Below, piece after piece: positions 45,196-56,240 of a stretch of 64,000 bases of DNA (position 1 is its first letter; every line of letters starts with the position of its first letter). The position numbers and the translations under genes were made by a program. This DNA comes from Paralithodes platypus (taxonomy: Eukaryota > Arthropoda > Malacostraca > Decapoda > Lithodidae), in NCBI GenBank assembly GCA_032716605.1, contig CM064569.1, positions 13,446,079-13,510,078 of the forward strand, written 5' to 3'. The notes below the pieces were generated by a model. That model saw nothing but the letters and a program-made list of their open reading frames with translations. It made no database searches and was not told the DNA's origin.

Positions 45196-45696
45196 TGTGA
45201 GAATTTGATAGTAAACAAAGCTAAATTTACCTATAATCTCACAAGAATTAACTTACTTTTATTGGTTGATAGGGATAGATGGCTCAATGATAGTGGCAGG
45301 AATAGATAGAAGGTATAGTGGCCACTAAGAGATAAGAATTAGGATGACTTAGCAGGAAACAGGTGGTTGTATTGGAGCGGCTAGAAGGAGATGTTCTTGA
45401 GGTTGTAGCTAAAGCGAGTCTAGTTTGTCTTGGTGCGAGGGACCCTCAGGTTCCCGAATATGACGCATGCGCAGTTATCTTATCTACCAATGCGTCATTT
45501 AACTAACTACAAGATATACCGGATTTATTATAATGACAACCCGATATAATAATGGATAATAAACCCATATAAACTTAATACGAAATAGTATATATCTTTT
45601 ATATAGTTATATAACTTAGCCTAATACTGGCGCCTAATTTGAACTTCCAGTATGTTTACTTAACCTAAACTGTCGAGTTACTTACGAGTCTCGACA
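45196..45696 (-). repeat. BEL-B 5' LTR
   Basis: This LTR is 501 bp with TG...CA ends and is the partner of 36,307-37,233. Scattered differences from the 3' LTR (for example TTTGATAG against TTCGATAG, and GGCAGG against GGTAGG) show that the element is not recent. It lies outside the amplified block, so it is single. Confidence 0.9.
45596..45605 (-). promoter_or_regulatory. TATA box in the BEL-B 5' LTR
   Basis: It reads TATATAAAAG on the - strand, about 90-100 bp inside the LTR, and is conserved in all LTR copies. Confidence 0.45.
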
Positions 45697-45960
45697 AAAT
45701 GATGGAAAATATTTGCATCGAGTTGGCAAGGGAGTTGTTGGGCGAGAGCATGGATTGCCCCCGCGCCCAGCAACGCCCCGCACATTGACAACTAGCAGCA
45801 GAAGGGATTGCCAGGCTGACAGAACGCCACTTTCTTGACTGGGTACCGCCCGCGCCCAGAAATCCAAAACCCTGCAGGTGTCAAGTGTGCCAGAATATGA
45901 CACAGAGGACCCCTTCAAGACAAGATAACAGGTATATGTGCCTAGAATGTGATGTGGCAC
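45697..45960 (+). pseudogene. piggyBac-2 transposase, C-terminal part
   Basis: This is the right half of the gene interrupted by BEL-B. After AAAT the frame continues as ICIELARELLG, then degenerates (TGA near 45,790). The C-terminal cysteine-rich finger is recognisable near 45,885-45,960 (CRCQVCQ ... CLECDVAL), as in piggyBac transposases, with a stop in place of the next Cys. Together with 36,134-36,306 it shows that BEL-B landed inside an older piggyBac copy. Confidence 0.8.
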
Positions 45961-47159
45961 TGTGATTCCCTAACTGCTTGAGTCAGTATCACATCCTTGA
46001 GCACTTCTAAAACAGTGTGTGCAAAGACTGCGATAAAAGACGCAAATATAAATGAAGACTGTGTGTACAAAAACAAAGTGTATATATATATATATTTTAT
46101 GTAAAAAGTGCCGAACACAATATGTAAGTGACAGTGACTCAAATTTACGTAAAACAGTGACGGACACCAATACTTGTAAATATATAATACACTAATCACA
46201 TTGTGTACAATGAAGACTGTGATAAAAGACAATAAAAATGAGATAAAATACGATAAACATGAGTACCCTACAAAAAATACAATGTGTAAAGCAATATTCT
46301 AAGTCAAAAGTGATTAAAACAATGTGTAAATCTCTTAGTCTAACTATTCTAACTATAATACATATGATAAAATAAAAAAAACACAATAAACAGTGTGTGG
46401 GGAATATTGTGGTTGAAGGCCATATAGATTTAATGAAACCACTAGCATATTAAATACAAAATCACTATCGTGAAAACTGCAGCGAATATGACATAGCTAA
46501 CAAAAGAAATACAGAAGATTGAATAGCACAAAAATGAGGGATAAATGTTACAAATACGCATATTAATGCTTATGAAATTGACAGATTTTGTATGTTAATA
46601 TAATAGTCTGCCATATAATATCTGATAAAAAAAACGAGCATATGGCATACATTTTCGTTCAGATTTTCATGACTAACTACAGTATTTTATATCTCATCTC
46701 GTTGAGCACCCAGTTGTGGGTAGGCCTTTCGCCAGGCTAGACGTCTCCGTGTGTGCCAGTGCCAAATTATGAGTATTTCCCGCTTCTATATTGCACTAAG
46801 TCCGTTCTGCCATGGATTACTGGCGTGGGTCAGTAAAGTGTCCCTTATATGGGGACCGGGAGCAGGGAAAAACACACAATACAAAGGATCAGAACACCTG
46901 CCAGGTATATGGCGGTGGCTGGCAAGCTAGGTGCCACCACCTGGTTTACGCTGCATATTTGGGTTTATTATATAATTTGACAAGGATTCAATGACACCGT
47001 GCTGCCATTTTGATCATATATTACATATTAGTAAGGGTTTAGGATTATAATATGGTAATAGTAATTGACATGACCATTGAACTCTCTTTCTGCTACATGC
47101 GTCCTTTCTGGTATTTCACCAAGCTCTTTCCAGGTACAATAAAGAGGTTTGTTTTGGAG
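45961..47159. other. AT-rich region without recognisable genes
   Basis: It contains an (AT)n run near 46,080-46,096, and AGTGACAGTGACTC-like motifs near 46,127 that recall the repeats 3' of piggyBac-1. It probably includes the 3' region of piggyBac-2, but I find no matching TTAA end. From 46,700 to 47,160 the base composition is more mixed and I recognise nothing. Confidence 0.4.
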
Positions 47160-48139
47160 GGACTTTGGCCAACGTACAGTTAGCCAAATTTACCCCAAAA
47201 CATACTAAAGAAAAAGGATTGTAAATAATCGTCTTCAATATTCGTGGGCCAATCGTATTATATTAATTGTGCAAATACATGTAAACTGGAAGGAGCTGAG
47301 TGAATGGAATATGGATATAGTGGGAATAATGGAGACTTAACTGCGGGAAAGGAGCGAAATGTGCACCGAAACTCACACAATTATTGGGAAAGGACGGAGT
47401 AAGTGCTAAAAGAAGGGTGGAGGGGTGGGAATAATAGTAAAGAATGGATTGGATGTTGATATGGAAGGCGTAAATGTTGGTGACTCGGAAATAAGTGAAG
47501 ATATCATGACGTGGAACCTGAGCTACAGAGTGAGAGGAAATAATGAGATGATCTTGCAAGTAGTGTATTACATGACGGTGGAAGACCCGAGTGCAAGACA
47601 GGATAATGAAAGGAACTATGGTGTTGTGAAAGGACTAATACATGAAAGGATGGAAAAACAGGTGATTGTGATGAGATACATGAATGGCCATATCGGTATC
47701 CTTGTTGAGGAGGTGAAAACAACGGACAGCTGTTACTAGACTTTGCCGAGGAGAGCAGTATGGACATTCTGAATCTAACGATAGCTGAGGGTAGAGTAAC
47801 TTGGAGTGGAAGATGGGGTCCACAATTGACTATATCCTGGTAAATGAGAAGGCATAGAAACACGTACAGTATGGATGGGTGGACGAGGTGCGGAAAGTGG
47901 ATATAATGAGTGACCATATTGTGATGATAATGGAATATACTTGTATAAGTGAGGGGAGGGTTGAGGGCCCACGGTGCAGGGTGGAAGCTTAAGAGCGCAG
48001 ATTGGACACTATTTAGAGAGGACCTGGAGCAAGTGATGGAAGTGTAGAGGAACTGAATGAACTGCTATGTGAAACTGTAAGACGAGCGACCGAACAACGG
48101 CTAGGAACAAGAAAGAAAGGCAGAAGCAAAAGAGTGCGC

Positions 48140-48237
48140 AAAAGATGGTGGAGTGATGAGATAGATAACGCAAGAAAAGAGAAAAGAGAAAAGATGGTGG
48201 AGTGATGAGATAGATAACGCAAGAAAAGAGAGGAAGG
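48140..48237 (+). repeat. 49-bp tandem duplication in LINE-2
   Basis: Two successive copies of a 49-bp block (beginning AAAAGATGGTGGAGTG) lie in the linker before RT. Confidence 0.85.
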
Positions 48238-48653
48238 AATATAACAGGAAGTGTAGAAGACTGAGGAAGAACAAAGATAACAATATGAATGAAAGGCTAG
48301 CGTACAATGAAGCCTGGGAGGAGTACAAGAGGAAACAGAAAACAGTGAAACACATGATTAGAAAAGCGAGAGCAAGAACGGAAAAAAAATTGTAAATGAA
48401 TTAAGAGCAAAGGGATAAGAAGGGGGCAGATAATAGTATGCTTTCCTGAGAGGTGATCAAGTTAAAGAAAGAGTGAACATGGAAGAGCTAAATGTGAATG
48501 GTAGGTTAGTGAGAGAAAAAACAGAGAAGGCACAAGCGATAGAGGATTTTTGGGAGACTATTGGTGGTGCAAATGAAAGGGAAGACAGAAATTAGGTAAA
48601 TCTGAAAATTGAAAGGAAGATAAATTAGAATATGGATAAGGAAATAAGTGTTC

Positions 48654-48876
48654 AGGTGCGTCCACACTGGCAACAAAACATGTTGGCAACTCAAAAAACA
48701 ACATAGAAGGCAACAACCTGTTAAGTTGTTAAATATATAGTGTTGCAGACATGTTGATACTACACATTAGTACCAAAATATCTGCAACACTGTATCATTA
48801 ACAACGTAATACGTTGTTGCCTACTATGTTGTATTTTGTGTTGCCAACATGCTTTGTTGTCAGTGTGGAAGCACCT
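48654..48876. mobile_element. MITE-D, 223 bp, long inverted repeats, in LINE-2
   Basis: The left end is AGGTGCGTCCACACTGGCAA and the right end, reverse-complemented, is AGGTGCTTCCACACTGACAA. The inverted match continues for about 60 bp with few differences. TTC flanks both ends (48,651-48,653 and 48,877-48,879), a possible 3-bp target duplication, which would suit a PIF/Harbinger- or CACTA-type element. It has no coding capacity. Confidence 0.85.
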
Positions 48877-50607
48877 TTCTGTGGGATCATGAATGAGAGG
48901 TTGAAAGAGTTATGTGAAAGGAATAACTTGATCGGAGAGGAGCAAAATGTGTTCAGAACAGGCAGAAGAGGTGAAGACAACATGTTTGTGATAAGGGAAT
49001 TTATAGAGAAGTGGAATAAAAGGGGAACAAAGGATATCTAGCATTTCTGGATATATATAAGGAGTACGACAGGCTGAATAGGAAAAAGATGGTTAAGGTG
49101 TTGGAGAAGGTGGACATGAATGAGACGTGGCATAATAAGGAGTATGTATGAGAGTACAAGAGGGAAATATAGTTTGGGAAACATTGAGATTGAATGGGTG
49201 GAGAGTAAAAGAGGTGTGAGACAGACAGAGTTAGCAAGACAGGTATAGGAATAAATGTGAGAGATAGGGTCTTAAACATCTTCCTGTATGCGGACGATGT
49301 GTTGATTGTAAGCGAAAGCAAATAACATCTGTAAAATCTGTTAGACGTGGTGCCTGAGTACGGGGATGACTTCAATGTAAGCTTCAGCAGCGAAAAGAAC
49401 CAAGTGCTTGTGATGAATGAATGTGTGGAAGACGAGGATGAAACGTGGATGCTTGGTGGTAGGACAATAGTGGATGAGAAAAGGTGCACAAACAAAGAAC
49501 GAGAGTCTGTTGAGAGCGAATTAGTGGGCGGGAAGACTTGGTAGTGTAGCAAGGATAAGAACAAATAAGTATGAAGTGGTGAGAGGAGTATGGAAGGGAA
49601 TGGCTGTACCGAGTCTGATGTATGAGCTAGAAACTATGAAATGGATGACGAATGACCTGGCAAAGTTGGAAGTGACCCAGGACAAAATTGGTTGAGTGGC
49701 TCTGGGTTTTTAGCAGTAGAGGTCGTGAGAGGGGAAGCAGGTTGGATCTCCTTCGCAGAAAGAATAGCGAAAGGGACGCTAAGGTATAGGGTAAGATTAG
49801 AAAGAATGGATGAGAACATACACGAAAGGTGTATGAATGGACAAAGGAGGAGAGCAAGTGGAATAGGATGTGTGATAAGAAAATATAGGAACATGGTATG
49901 CGAGGATTAATGATGGGGGAGAGTATGAGAACTTGGAGCTCTGAGAAATGGGAAAAAAATAATCAACACACGTGTCCAAGAGAAGGATAGGGATGAGTTA
50001 GGATGAGGCAAAAGAGTTCACTAGACTGGTATATGGCAATGAGTCATCCAAGAAGTGAACTCTTCTATGATAGAAGTATGGGGAGTGAGTTACTGTTTAA
50101 GGCACAAACTAAATCCCTGGAGGTGAACAACCGGATTTACAGTACAGGTGGGAACACGGGGGTAGTAGGATATGTAGAATGTGCAACGTGGGAAGGGATG
50201 AGACCCTCGAGCACATACTGCTAGAGTGAGAAATACGGGAGGAAAAGGGAAGACATGATAAACGCAGTGAAACAGGAATTAGGAGAGGTACAGCGAAACA
50301 AGTTGGTAGTAATGATGGAATATGATCCATTACACATGGTGCTATTCCTGCTAGGTTTAAGCACGCTAGATAGCTGGAATAACACCACAATCGAAAATGT
50401 AAAAGGCTTCCTGGAAAAGATAGGGTTGAATAGGAGTATGCAATGGTAACCCAGGCAATCTAGGTGCCGTCCCTTGAGAGATCCTAAGGCCACACCTTTG
50501 ATCCGTTTAAGGATGACTGTCACACCAAGACCAAGACAGTGCACTACTCAGTCGGGTAGTTTAGTAGGTGGTCTTTATGAAATATTTATGCATCAGTTAT
50601 TAATATT

Positions 50608-50877
50608 GGTAAGGATGGAGTGTTCGGGTGTATCGCCCGTTTTTTTTACATTACTTGTATGCTCACAATCACATTCCCGTCTATTTTGACTGCTTTCTTT
50701 CTGTTTTTGCCCCCTTGCTGGCAATATTTATGATGATGACAATAAGTCATGGGGGTGCTTTGACCCTCTTAACCTATTATTTTATCCCACGGCAGTCAAA
50801 ATAGACGGGAACGTGATCACGAGCATTCGAGTAATGTAAACAAAGCAGGCGATACGCCCGAATACTATATCTTTACC
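50608..50877. mobile_element. MITE-E, 270 bp, inverted repeats of about 85 bp
   Basis: The left end is GGTAAGGATGGAGTGTTCGG and the right end, reverse-complemented, is GGTAAAGATATAGTATTCGG. The match runs to the GTCTATTTTGACTGC block on both sides. The flanks are AT-rich (ATTAATATT and ATAATATTT), so the target duplication is unclear. There is no ORF; the family is not recognised. Confidence 0.8.
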
Positions 50878-52027
50878 ATAATATTTAATGATGAAGCTTA
50901 GACACAACTTGCCATTACCCCTGAACCAATGATGAATATTGATAAAATGAGCACAAGTATAATAAGTAGATGTGGATCATAACATATATATAGTTGTCAA
51001 TATAATGTATAATAACGGAAGAAGATATATATTCGTACTTGATCCTGATACACGCAAACATGTCAACTATGGTCACACACAAATACACACTGATACTCAC
51101 AAACATCTTATCCCATCAGCAATAATGTTCGCCATGATATCCAGGCTTTATCTGGAGGGCAAAAGCATACATTCTTATCACAAATTGGACAAATATATTA
51201 GTGGAGTTGTAAGCAACCAAAATTAATTTTATATGATTGCATTAAATATGGAGGGTAATGAGTGATCAGATTTGTTGTTGTTGTTGTTTTTATGTTTCTT
51301 GTTTTTGAACATAATGGTGATCCGCAATTAAAATAATGTTTTTGTGTCGCTGGATTTGCTTAGATATTGAATTATATTTTTATGTGCAGCTACGAATATC
51401 TAAGGAGTTCACAATTCAATTCAGAGGTAAACACTGAGTGGAATATACTGTATTTATATGTACTGTTTTCATTTAGGCGAAAATAATTAATGACCAAGAA
51501 CCAAGGCCTATTTATTTTTACTAATTTATCTGTTTTATATTTATTTATACACACTATTTCCAAAGATTATTTATATTTATAAGAAACGTTTCGTGCATCT
51601 TATCGCATCTTCAGTAGAACTATAAACAAATCTGATAAGTACTAGTAAAATAGAAAACAATGCAAGATAAAATGCAAAATACTAAAACAAAAAATATATA
51701 TATCTAAGTGTATAAAGAAGGAGGACACACAAACCCACCCACCCCCCACAAACCCAAAAGAGTGTCATGTTCTAATCCAAGACAGACGGATAAAATCATA
51801 TGGTTATTATATTGCATTTCACAAAGATAAATCATGCACTTTCTATATTAACAACGAAGTTAAAAAAAGTGTGGAATTTGTACGAGGATGCTTCTTTCCA
51901 CGTCCATCGCTGATCCGCAATTGACCACTCACGAGTTTCAGGCTATAAGGAAGTTGGAGCTGTAGACATCTATTTAAATAGAAATACAATAATAATGTAG
52001 ATTTCTAATGGATAGAAAGTATGTGAA
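50878..52027. other. AT-rich stretch without recognisable genes
   Basis: It contains (GTT)n at about 51,272-51,287 and a hammerhead-like motif at 51,587-51,614. The short ORFs in it have no recognisable motif. Confidence 0.4.
51587..51614 (-). ncRNA. Hammerhead-ribozyme-like core, weak
   Basis: The - strand reads CTGAAGA, then a short potential stem TGC...GCA, then CGAAAC, followed by the palindrome GAAACGTTTC. This order fits the conserved core CUGANGA / GAAA of hammerhead ribozymes found at the ends of Penelope-like elements. The helix II closing pair is imperfect (an extra C before GAAA), and no Penelope coding sequence is nearby. It may be a decayed terminus or chance. Confidence 0.28.
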
Positions 52028-52930
52028 ATGACGGGGACCAGCCAACAAGAGCCAAACATAACTAAACGCCTGCTCCCGTATTCAAACAACAACCAAATCA
52101 ACCAGTGCCGTATTGCCAGTATATCAAGCAGACCGAAAACCACAAAACCCCCTCCATCACAGACACCGCTTGAACAAGGTCATGTCAGAGAAAACGCATC
52201 AAAACCCCTTCATGTGATAGAAAACACGTCACTCCCCCTTTCCAGGAGAATAAACGCGTCCATACACCCCCACCAGGACATACCCTACCCCAAGCCAGAC
52301 CTTCTCTATTCTGAGGAAATGTTTATGAAAGTTCGCCCCCAAAACCCACAATATCTCCCTGTATATTCTGCCCAAAGTGAACTTGACCATAGCAGCCAAG
52401 TGAACAAACAATTAGAAACGCCATATCACCTGTCCTCCAAAGTCACCTTCATACAACAGGAGAATTCTCTATTTTCCCCACCGTCAGAAATCCTTTTTTC
52501 ATTATCTCAGCAGGCCGTCTCCAAGCCTAAACTAAATATAAATAAACGCAGAACATCCAAACCATCCCGGAGAAATAACCCTCATAATTTTAGTACAACT
52601 CCTAAGCTCACAGTAAATAAAAAAAAAATCAACACCATGTCCCTGCAGCCCCGAGAAAACAGTCACTTAATCCTAACCAAAAAGCGAATAGGATCTCAAC
52701 TGACCCAAGGAAAGTTAGGCAAAACTGGAAGTTAACCAGTCGAATAATTCTTCTTCGGACGAACCTACTTAACTGCTAGCTAACAGTTCGGATAAAGAAT
52801 CCGTAGGGGCAAGCCATTCTCCCCTTAAACTCTTGACAAGCAAATCAATAAATTAGGAAATAAGATATCCCTCAAGGCTAACCATTTGCTCCTTGAAGAG
52901 TCTTAACAAATAGTGCAAACAAATGTGTTG
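52028..52930 (+). pseudogene. Basic low-complexity ORF, possible LINE ORF1 remnant (LINE-3)
   Basis: A 235-residue open frame (52,028-52,735) is rich in Pro, Ser, Asn, Lys and Gln, with no recognised domain. After its stop the sequence continues in another frame with SINKLGNKISLKANHLLLEES, which could be a coiled coil. An adjacent LINE C-terminus at 53,225-53,420 on the same strand suggests an ORF1 piece of one deleted LINE. That link is inference. A host gene is not supported. Confidence 0.35.
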
Positions 52931-53224
52931 AATTGTGACCCCAAAGAAAGGATGTAGAAGAAAGGAAGAGAGCATTGTCTACCTGGACGGTGTGCTGATG
53001 CCGTGACCCTCCCCTTGGTTAAACAGGAGGGACAACTGAACTTATCACCACGTGCACACCAGACTCTCTACGGGCTCCTACCTTTTCTACTCAAACCTTT
53101 AAGTAACATTTGTTTTGTAAAGAGTTTTGAAGTTTACAGAAAAGGTTAATAAGATATGCTAAGATTCACATTAATGTAGACTCTGAAGATTTTCCATTGT
53201 TCTCTTCTCCTAGATATCTGTAAC

Positions 53225-53420
53225 TCGATTTAGAGAGAACACCACAATTCTATCCCAACTCAGTGCAACTCTCCAACCAAAGAGTGAAATGCTATTCTCA
53301 GACTTTCTTCTATTCAACTTCTGAGCTCTGGAACTCTCTCCCAGAATCAGTCTTTCCCTCTTCCTATGACTTAAATTGCTTCAAACACCATGTGTCCAGG
53401 CAATTTAGCTCGAACGTCCC
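53225..53420 (+). pseudogene. LINE-3 C-terminal remnant
   Basis: It reads FFYSTSELWNSLPESVFPS, then YDLNCFKHHV, the typical C-terminal end of CR1/L2-like ORF2 (W-N-S-L-P, then F-K). The RT core is not present upstream, so most of ORF2 has been deleted. Confidence 0.68.
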
Positions 53421-53996
53421 TTGAGTTTGGCCCTGTTACTCTTTCAAAACTGGGCGAGGCACTCGCTGCAGGCAGTTATGCCTTTTGTTTCCCTCATTCA
53501 CATAGAAAAAAACATATATATATATATACATATAATTCTTCGAGTATAGGCTCCTGTATTCTTATGATGAGTGATATAGATATTTGTTCGGGAAATTATA
53601 CATGCACCTATACATGTAAAACCAAAGTGAACTCTTATTCAGATCTTGTTTCTATGCTAATATCATCAGCAGGGTACGTAAGTTATAGATGAGTTGTTCA
53701 CAGAGTGTTTTACCATTCAGTCTCTTTTATTGACTATTATTATTATCACGCTTCATGACTTATAATTCACGTAGTGTTCAGTTTGAGTTGTTTATAACTC
53801 TGTGTTTCCCGTCGCATTAATTATCCACCCGGCGAGGATATCTCAGTCACGCATACATGACTATTGTACTAATTTAACCCATTTATGGATATATATGTAT
53901 CGGAGATTAACTGTTTTTATACTTTTGCTTCTTACCTTATATTTTCCTTGTTATGTTTGTGGTCCCGGTTCTAACTGTAAAAACATGTTGAATAGT
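53421..53996. other. Intervening sequence left of the Academ-like element
   Basis: This is likely the 3' tail of LINE-3 plus unassigned DNA, with an (AT)n run near 53,514-53,530. I see no gene. Confidence 0.4.
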
Positions 53997-54001
53997 AGTA
54001 G

Positions 54002-54437
54002 GGTCATTTGCTTGGAATCCGTGACCATTTTGTTCCTACCTTTTTCTCTCGATGGATTTGACAACCTGAACCATTTTAAAGGAAAATTAGTTCCTATGCC
54101 CCTCTGAAAAATGACGGCTAACTCTGCTAGAGCCCAATATTCAAAATGGCCGCGAATGCCATCTTGAAAAACATGAAATGTAATATCTCTGGCATCAGAT
54201 GAGCTACAAGGACGAATGAGGTGTCCTTTTTCACTAATTCTGGCATTACAAATCCACTGGAATGGTTATTTTATTGTATTGTATTGTATATTGTATTGTT
54301 ATTGTATTGTATTATACTAATTGTACATACTAATCTGCCACTTCACTGTCACTACATGATTCACTATATGAGCCACTATCAGAATCACTGTCCTCACTTT
54401 CGCTGCTATCATCACTGTTGTTCTCTGCCTGCGGTGT
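54002..54437 (+). repeat. Left terminal inverted repeat of the Academ-like element
   Basis: It is the reverse complement of 58,869-59,299 with only scattered changes and small indels (for example TTTTAAAGG against TTTATAAGG). It ends at GCCTGCGG, beyond which the two arms diverge. Confidence 0.92.
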
Positions 54438-54521
54438 ATATCTAATATTACTTTTTTACTGTTTCAGATGGATCGCATGCCCATCTGATGAAAATCGACG
54501 ACTTGTGAAGTGACCAAAATA

Positions 54522-56240
54522 ATGGATAATAGAAGAGAGAGTGAAGAGTTACCAGACAAGACATTAAATGAATACGAGTGCATTTTACTCTGTGGTAAGC
54601 GATGTACCACAGATGATCGTTTGGAAAACATTACATCTGAGAAGTGGGAATCCATCCGGGAAAAGTCTTTACAATGGAAAGAACTTGATAAATTTCAACA
54701 TATACATGAAAATGTGGATTGGGAGAAGGGACCAAAGGGTCACCACATGCATAGCACTTGTTACGCATCATTATCCAGCAAGCGCAAGCTCTCTCAAGCC
54801 GAAAAACGCAAACACAAATCCGAGGAACGTCTTGAAAGAGATGAAGCATCAGATCAACAAGACCCTTCCCCAGAGGCTAGTGCACCTAAAAGGCTCCGCT
54901 CCAGCATGGGTGTCCTTTACGATAAGACTCTATGTGTGTGGTGCATGAAAGGGGCATACAAGATTAGTGATCGTGACAAGCAGATTTTACTCCTATCAAC
55001 AGTAGATGCCTGGACTAAATTCAAGTTACATACTGTCCGTCTGGAAGATGAGGTCATGAGATTGAGACTTGACACTCTGATTGCATTCATCCCAGATAGT
55101 CAAACAGCATTTGGGTTGGAAATCCGCTACCATCGTGCGTGCTGGCGCAAATATGTAAGCGACCACAAGCCCCTTTCAGATGAAAGCACTCAACATCTGC
55201 AGCGTGTAAACCTCCGAGAGGCCCAAGCTCTCTTCTTTCATCATATTCGTCAAGTCATCTTCAAAGACCATGAAATTCGCACACTGCAAGGCCTGCTGCA
55301 GGACTATAAGCGCATTATCTCAAATCACAGACATAACTCAGTAGTAAAATCCAGCTACATAAAGGATATTCTCATCAATGAATTTGGGGAAGACATTGGA
55401 TTTCATGAAAGCATTCAAAAGAATGTGAGTGAACTGGTATATGATACAACAGCATCAGGTACATACATCGAGGCGGCAATATCTTCATTGGGTGTCAGCA
55501 ATGATCAGTTGGTGATGAATGTTGCGGCACGACTCAAAGAGCAAGTCATCAGGACAAATACTATTCCCTGGCTCCCATATATACACGAGTTGGAGAGAGA
55601 AGAAGACCTCAGTGAGCTCCTGCTGAAGCTGCTCACATGGCTGAAACACCCAAATAAGTCTGCAATTGATGACAGTCTATCCGTCCGATCGATTGCATCT
55701 ATCCTCACAAGTTACATCACTGGAAAATGCACTGCATTTGAGATAAATATCTCTGTCTTGCTACATGGACTGACCAAGAGTAGGGAGATAGTCGACATAA
55801 TGCACAAAGATGGACTGGGCATCAGTTACAATGACGTACTTATGCTGCGAGATTTTTGGGTGGTCAATGACCTCAAGTGCTCATCTGATTGCCCCTTCGA
55901 ACTAGCTGAGGGTAAGCCTGCTATCGTTATAGTCGACAACGATGACAGAGTTCCCCGTAGCAAGCGTTTGAACTTTTCAACTCAGGAATTGAAGAAAGCA
56001 GATGGTGAGAACCTGAAGGGAAAGACTGAGGAAATCGAGCGTAATGCCTTGGCCTCTGTTCTCGGACTGGTTGAAACGAGTGGTGCCCTCAAACTTCAAG
56101 AAGTCCTGCAGCATCGTGTTACAGCCGAGTGCCTTTCCATCTTCAACGTCAATGGAACCATCCGTAAGGCACAGAAAAGCAAGCTTCAACAAAAACTAAC
56201 TATGACTGTCATTCCAGATCCTGATGTATACACATCTATT
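54522..56240 (+). pseudogene. Academ-like transposase, N-terminal part, cut by LINE-4
   Basis: The start is ATG at 54,522 (MDNRRESEE), preceded at 54,467 by a plausible intron acceptor (TTTTTTACTGTTTCAG). Two Cys-His modules are visible: CILLCGKRC with HSTCY about 60 residues later, and CVWCMKG with YHRACW about 60 residues later, probably zinc-binding and DNA-contacting. The rest is a long helical region ending near IPDPDVYTSI. From about 56,241 the sequence is LINE-derived, so the last residues before the stop at 56,258 are not native. The nuclease half follows at 57,669-58,922. Such proteins are nuclear transposases; the call rests on the downstream half and on the inverted repeats. Confidence 0.68.

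Larger units (their letters stand above)
36307..45696 (-). mobile_element. BEL-B, complete BEL/Pao element with two LTRs, unit 3
   Basis: Read from 45,696 down it has: 5' LTR, candidate PBS, SGNH-like ORF, leader, gag, 286-bp duplication, protease, RT fingers, fold-back element, RT/RNase H, integrase, purine tract and 3' LTR. It is flanked by AAAT on both sides inside a piggyBac transposase gene. The total is 9,390 bp including a fold-back element of about 848 bp and a 414-bp retroposon. Frameshifts in RT (a 2-bp loss near 39,428) and the shared lesions make it defective. The gene order and the separate SGNH ORF ahead of gag are unusual for this family. Confidence 0.9.
47160..50450 (+). pseudogene. 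LINE-2: degenerate endonuclease and reverse transcriptase
   Basis: This is a long, old non-LTR element in many frames. The AP-endonuclease part is seen near 47,230-47,950: VGIMET, WRGG(V)GIIVKN, the GDMNGH-like MNGHIG, IDYILVN and SDHIV. A Lys/Arg-rich linker with KWWSDEIDNARKE is followed by RT: RLKELCERNNL, FRTGRRGEDNMF and the catalytic NIFLYADDVLIVS at about 49,278-49,320. Later come a thumb-like region and a C-terminal CRMCNVGRDETLEHILLE finger near 50,170-50,225. No ORF exceeds about 110 codons, so it is inactive. It probably belongs to the Jockey/I assemblage; the clade is not certain. Confidence 0.75.

Noticed and set aside
46080..46096. (AT)n run as a promoter
   Set aside because: It is a simple microsatellite with no associated gene.
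45961..46400. Right terminus of piggyBac-2
   Set aside because: I could not find a TTAA with tips matching a piggyBac end, so no border is called.
47504..47917. 137-residue - strand ORF
   Set aside because: It is the antisense shadow of the LINE-2 endonuclease region, whose motifs are on the + strand.
52028..52735. Host protein-coding exon
   Set aside because: It is low-complexity, has no domain and no splice sites I can defend, and is flanked by LINE remnants on the same strand.
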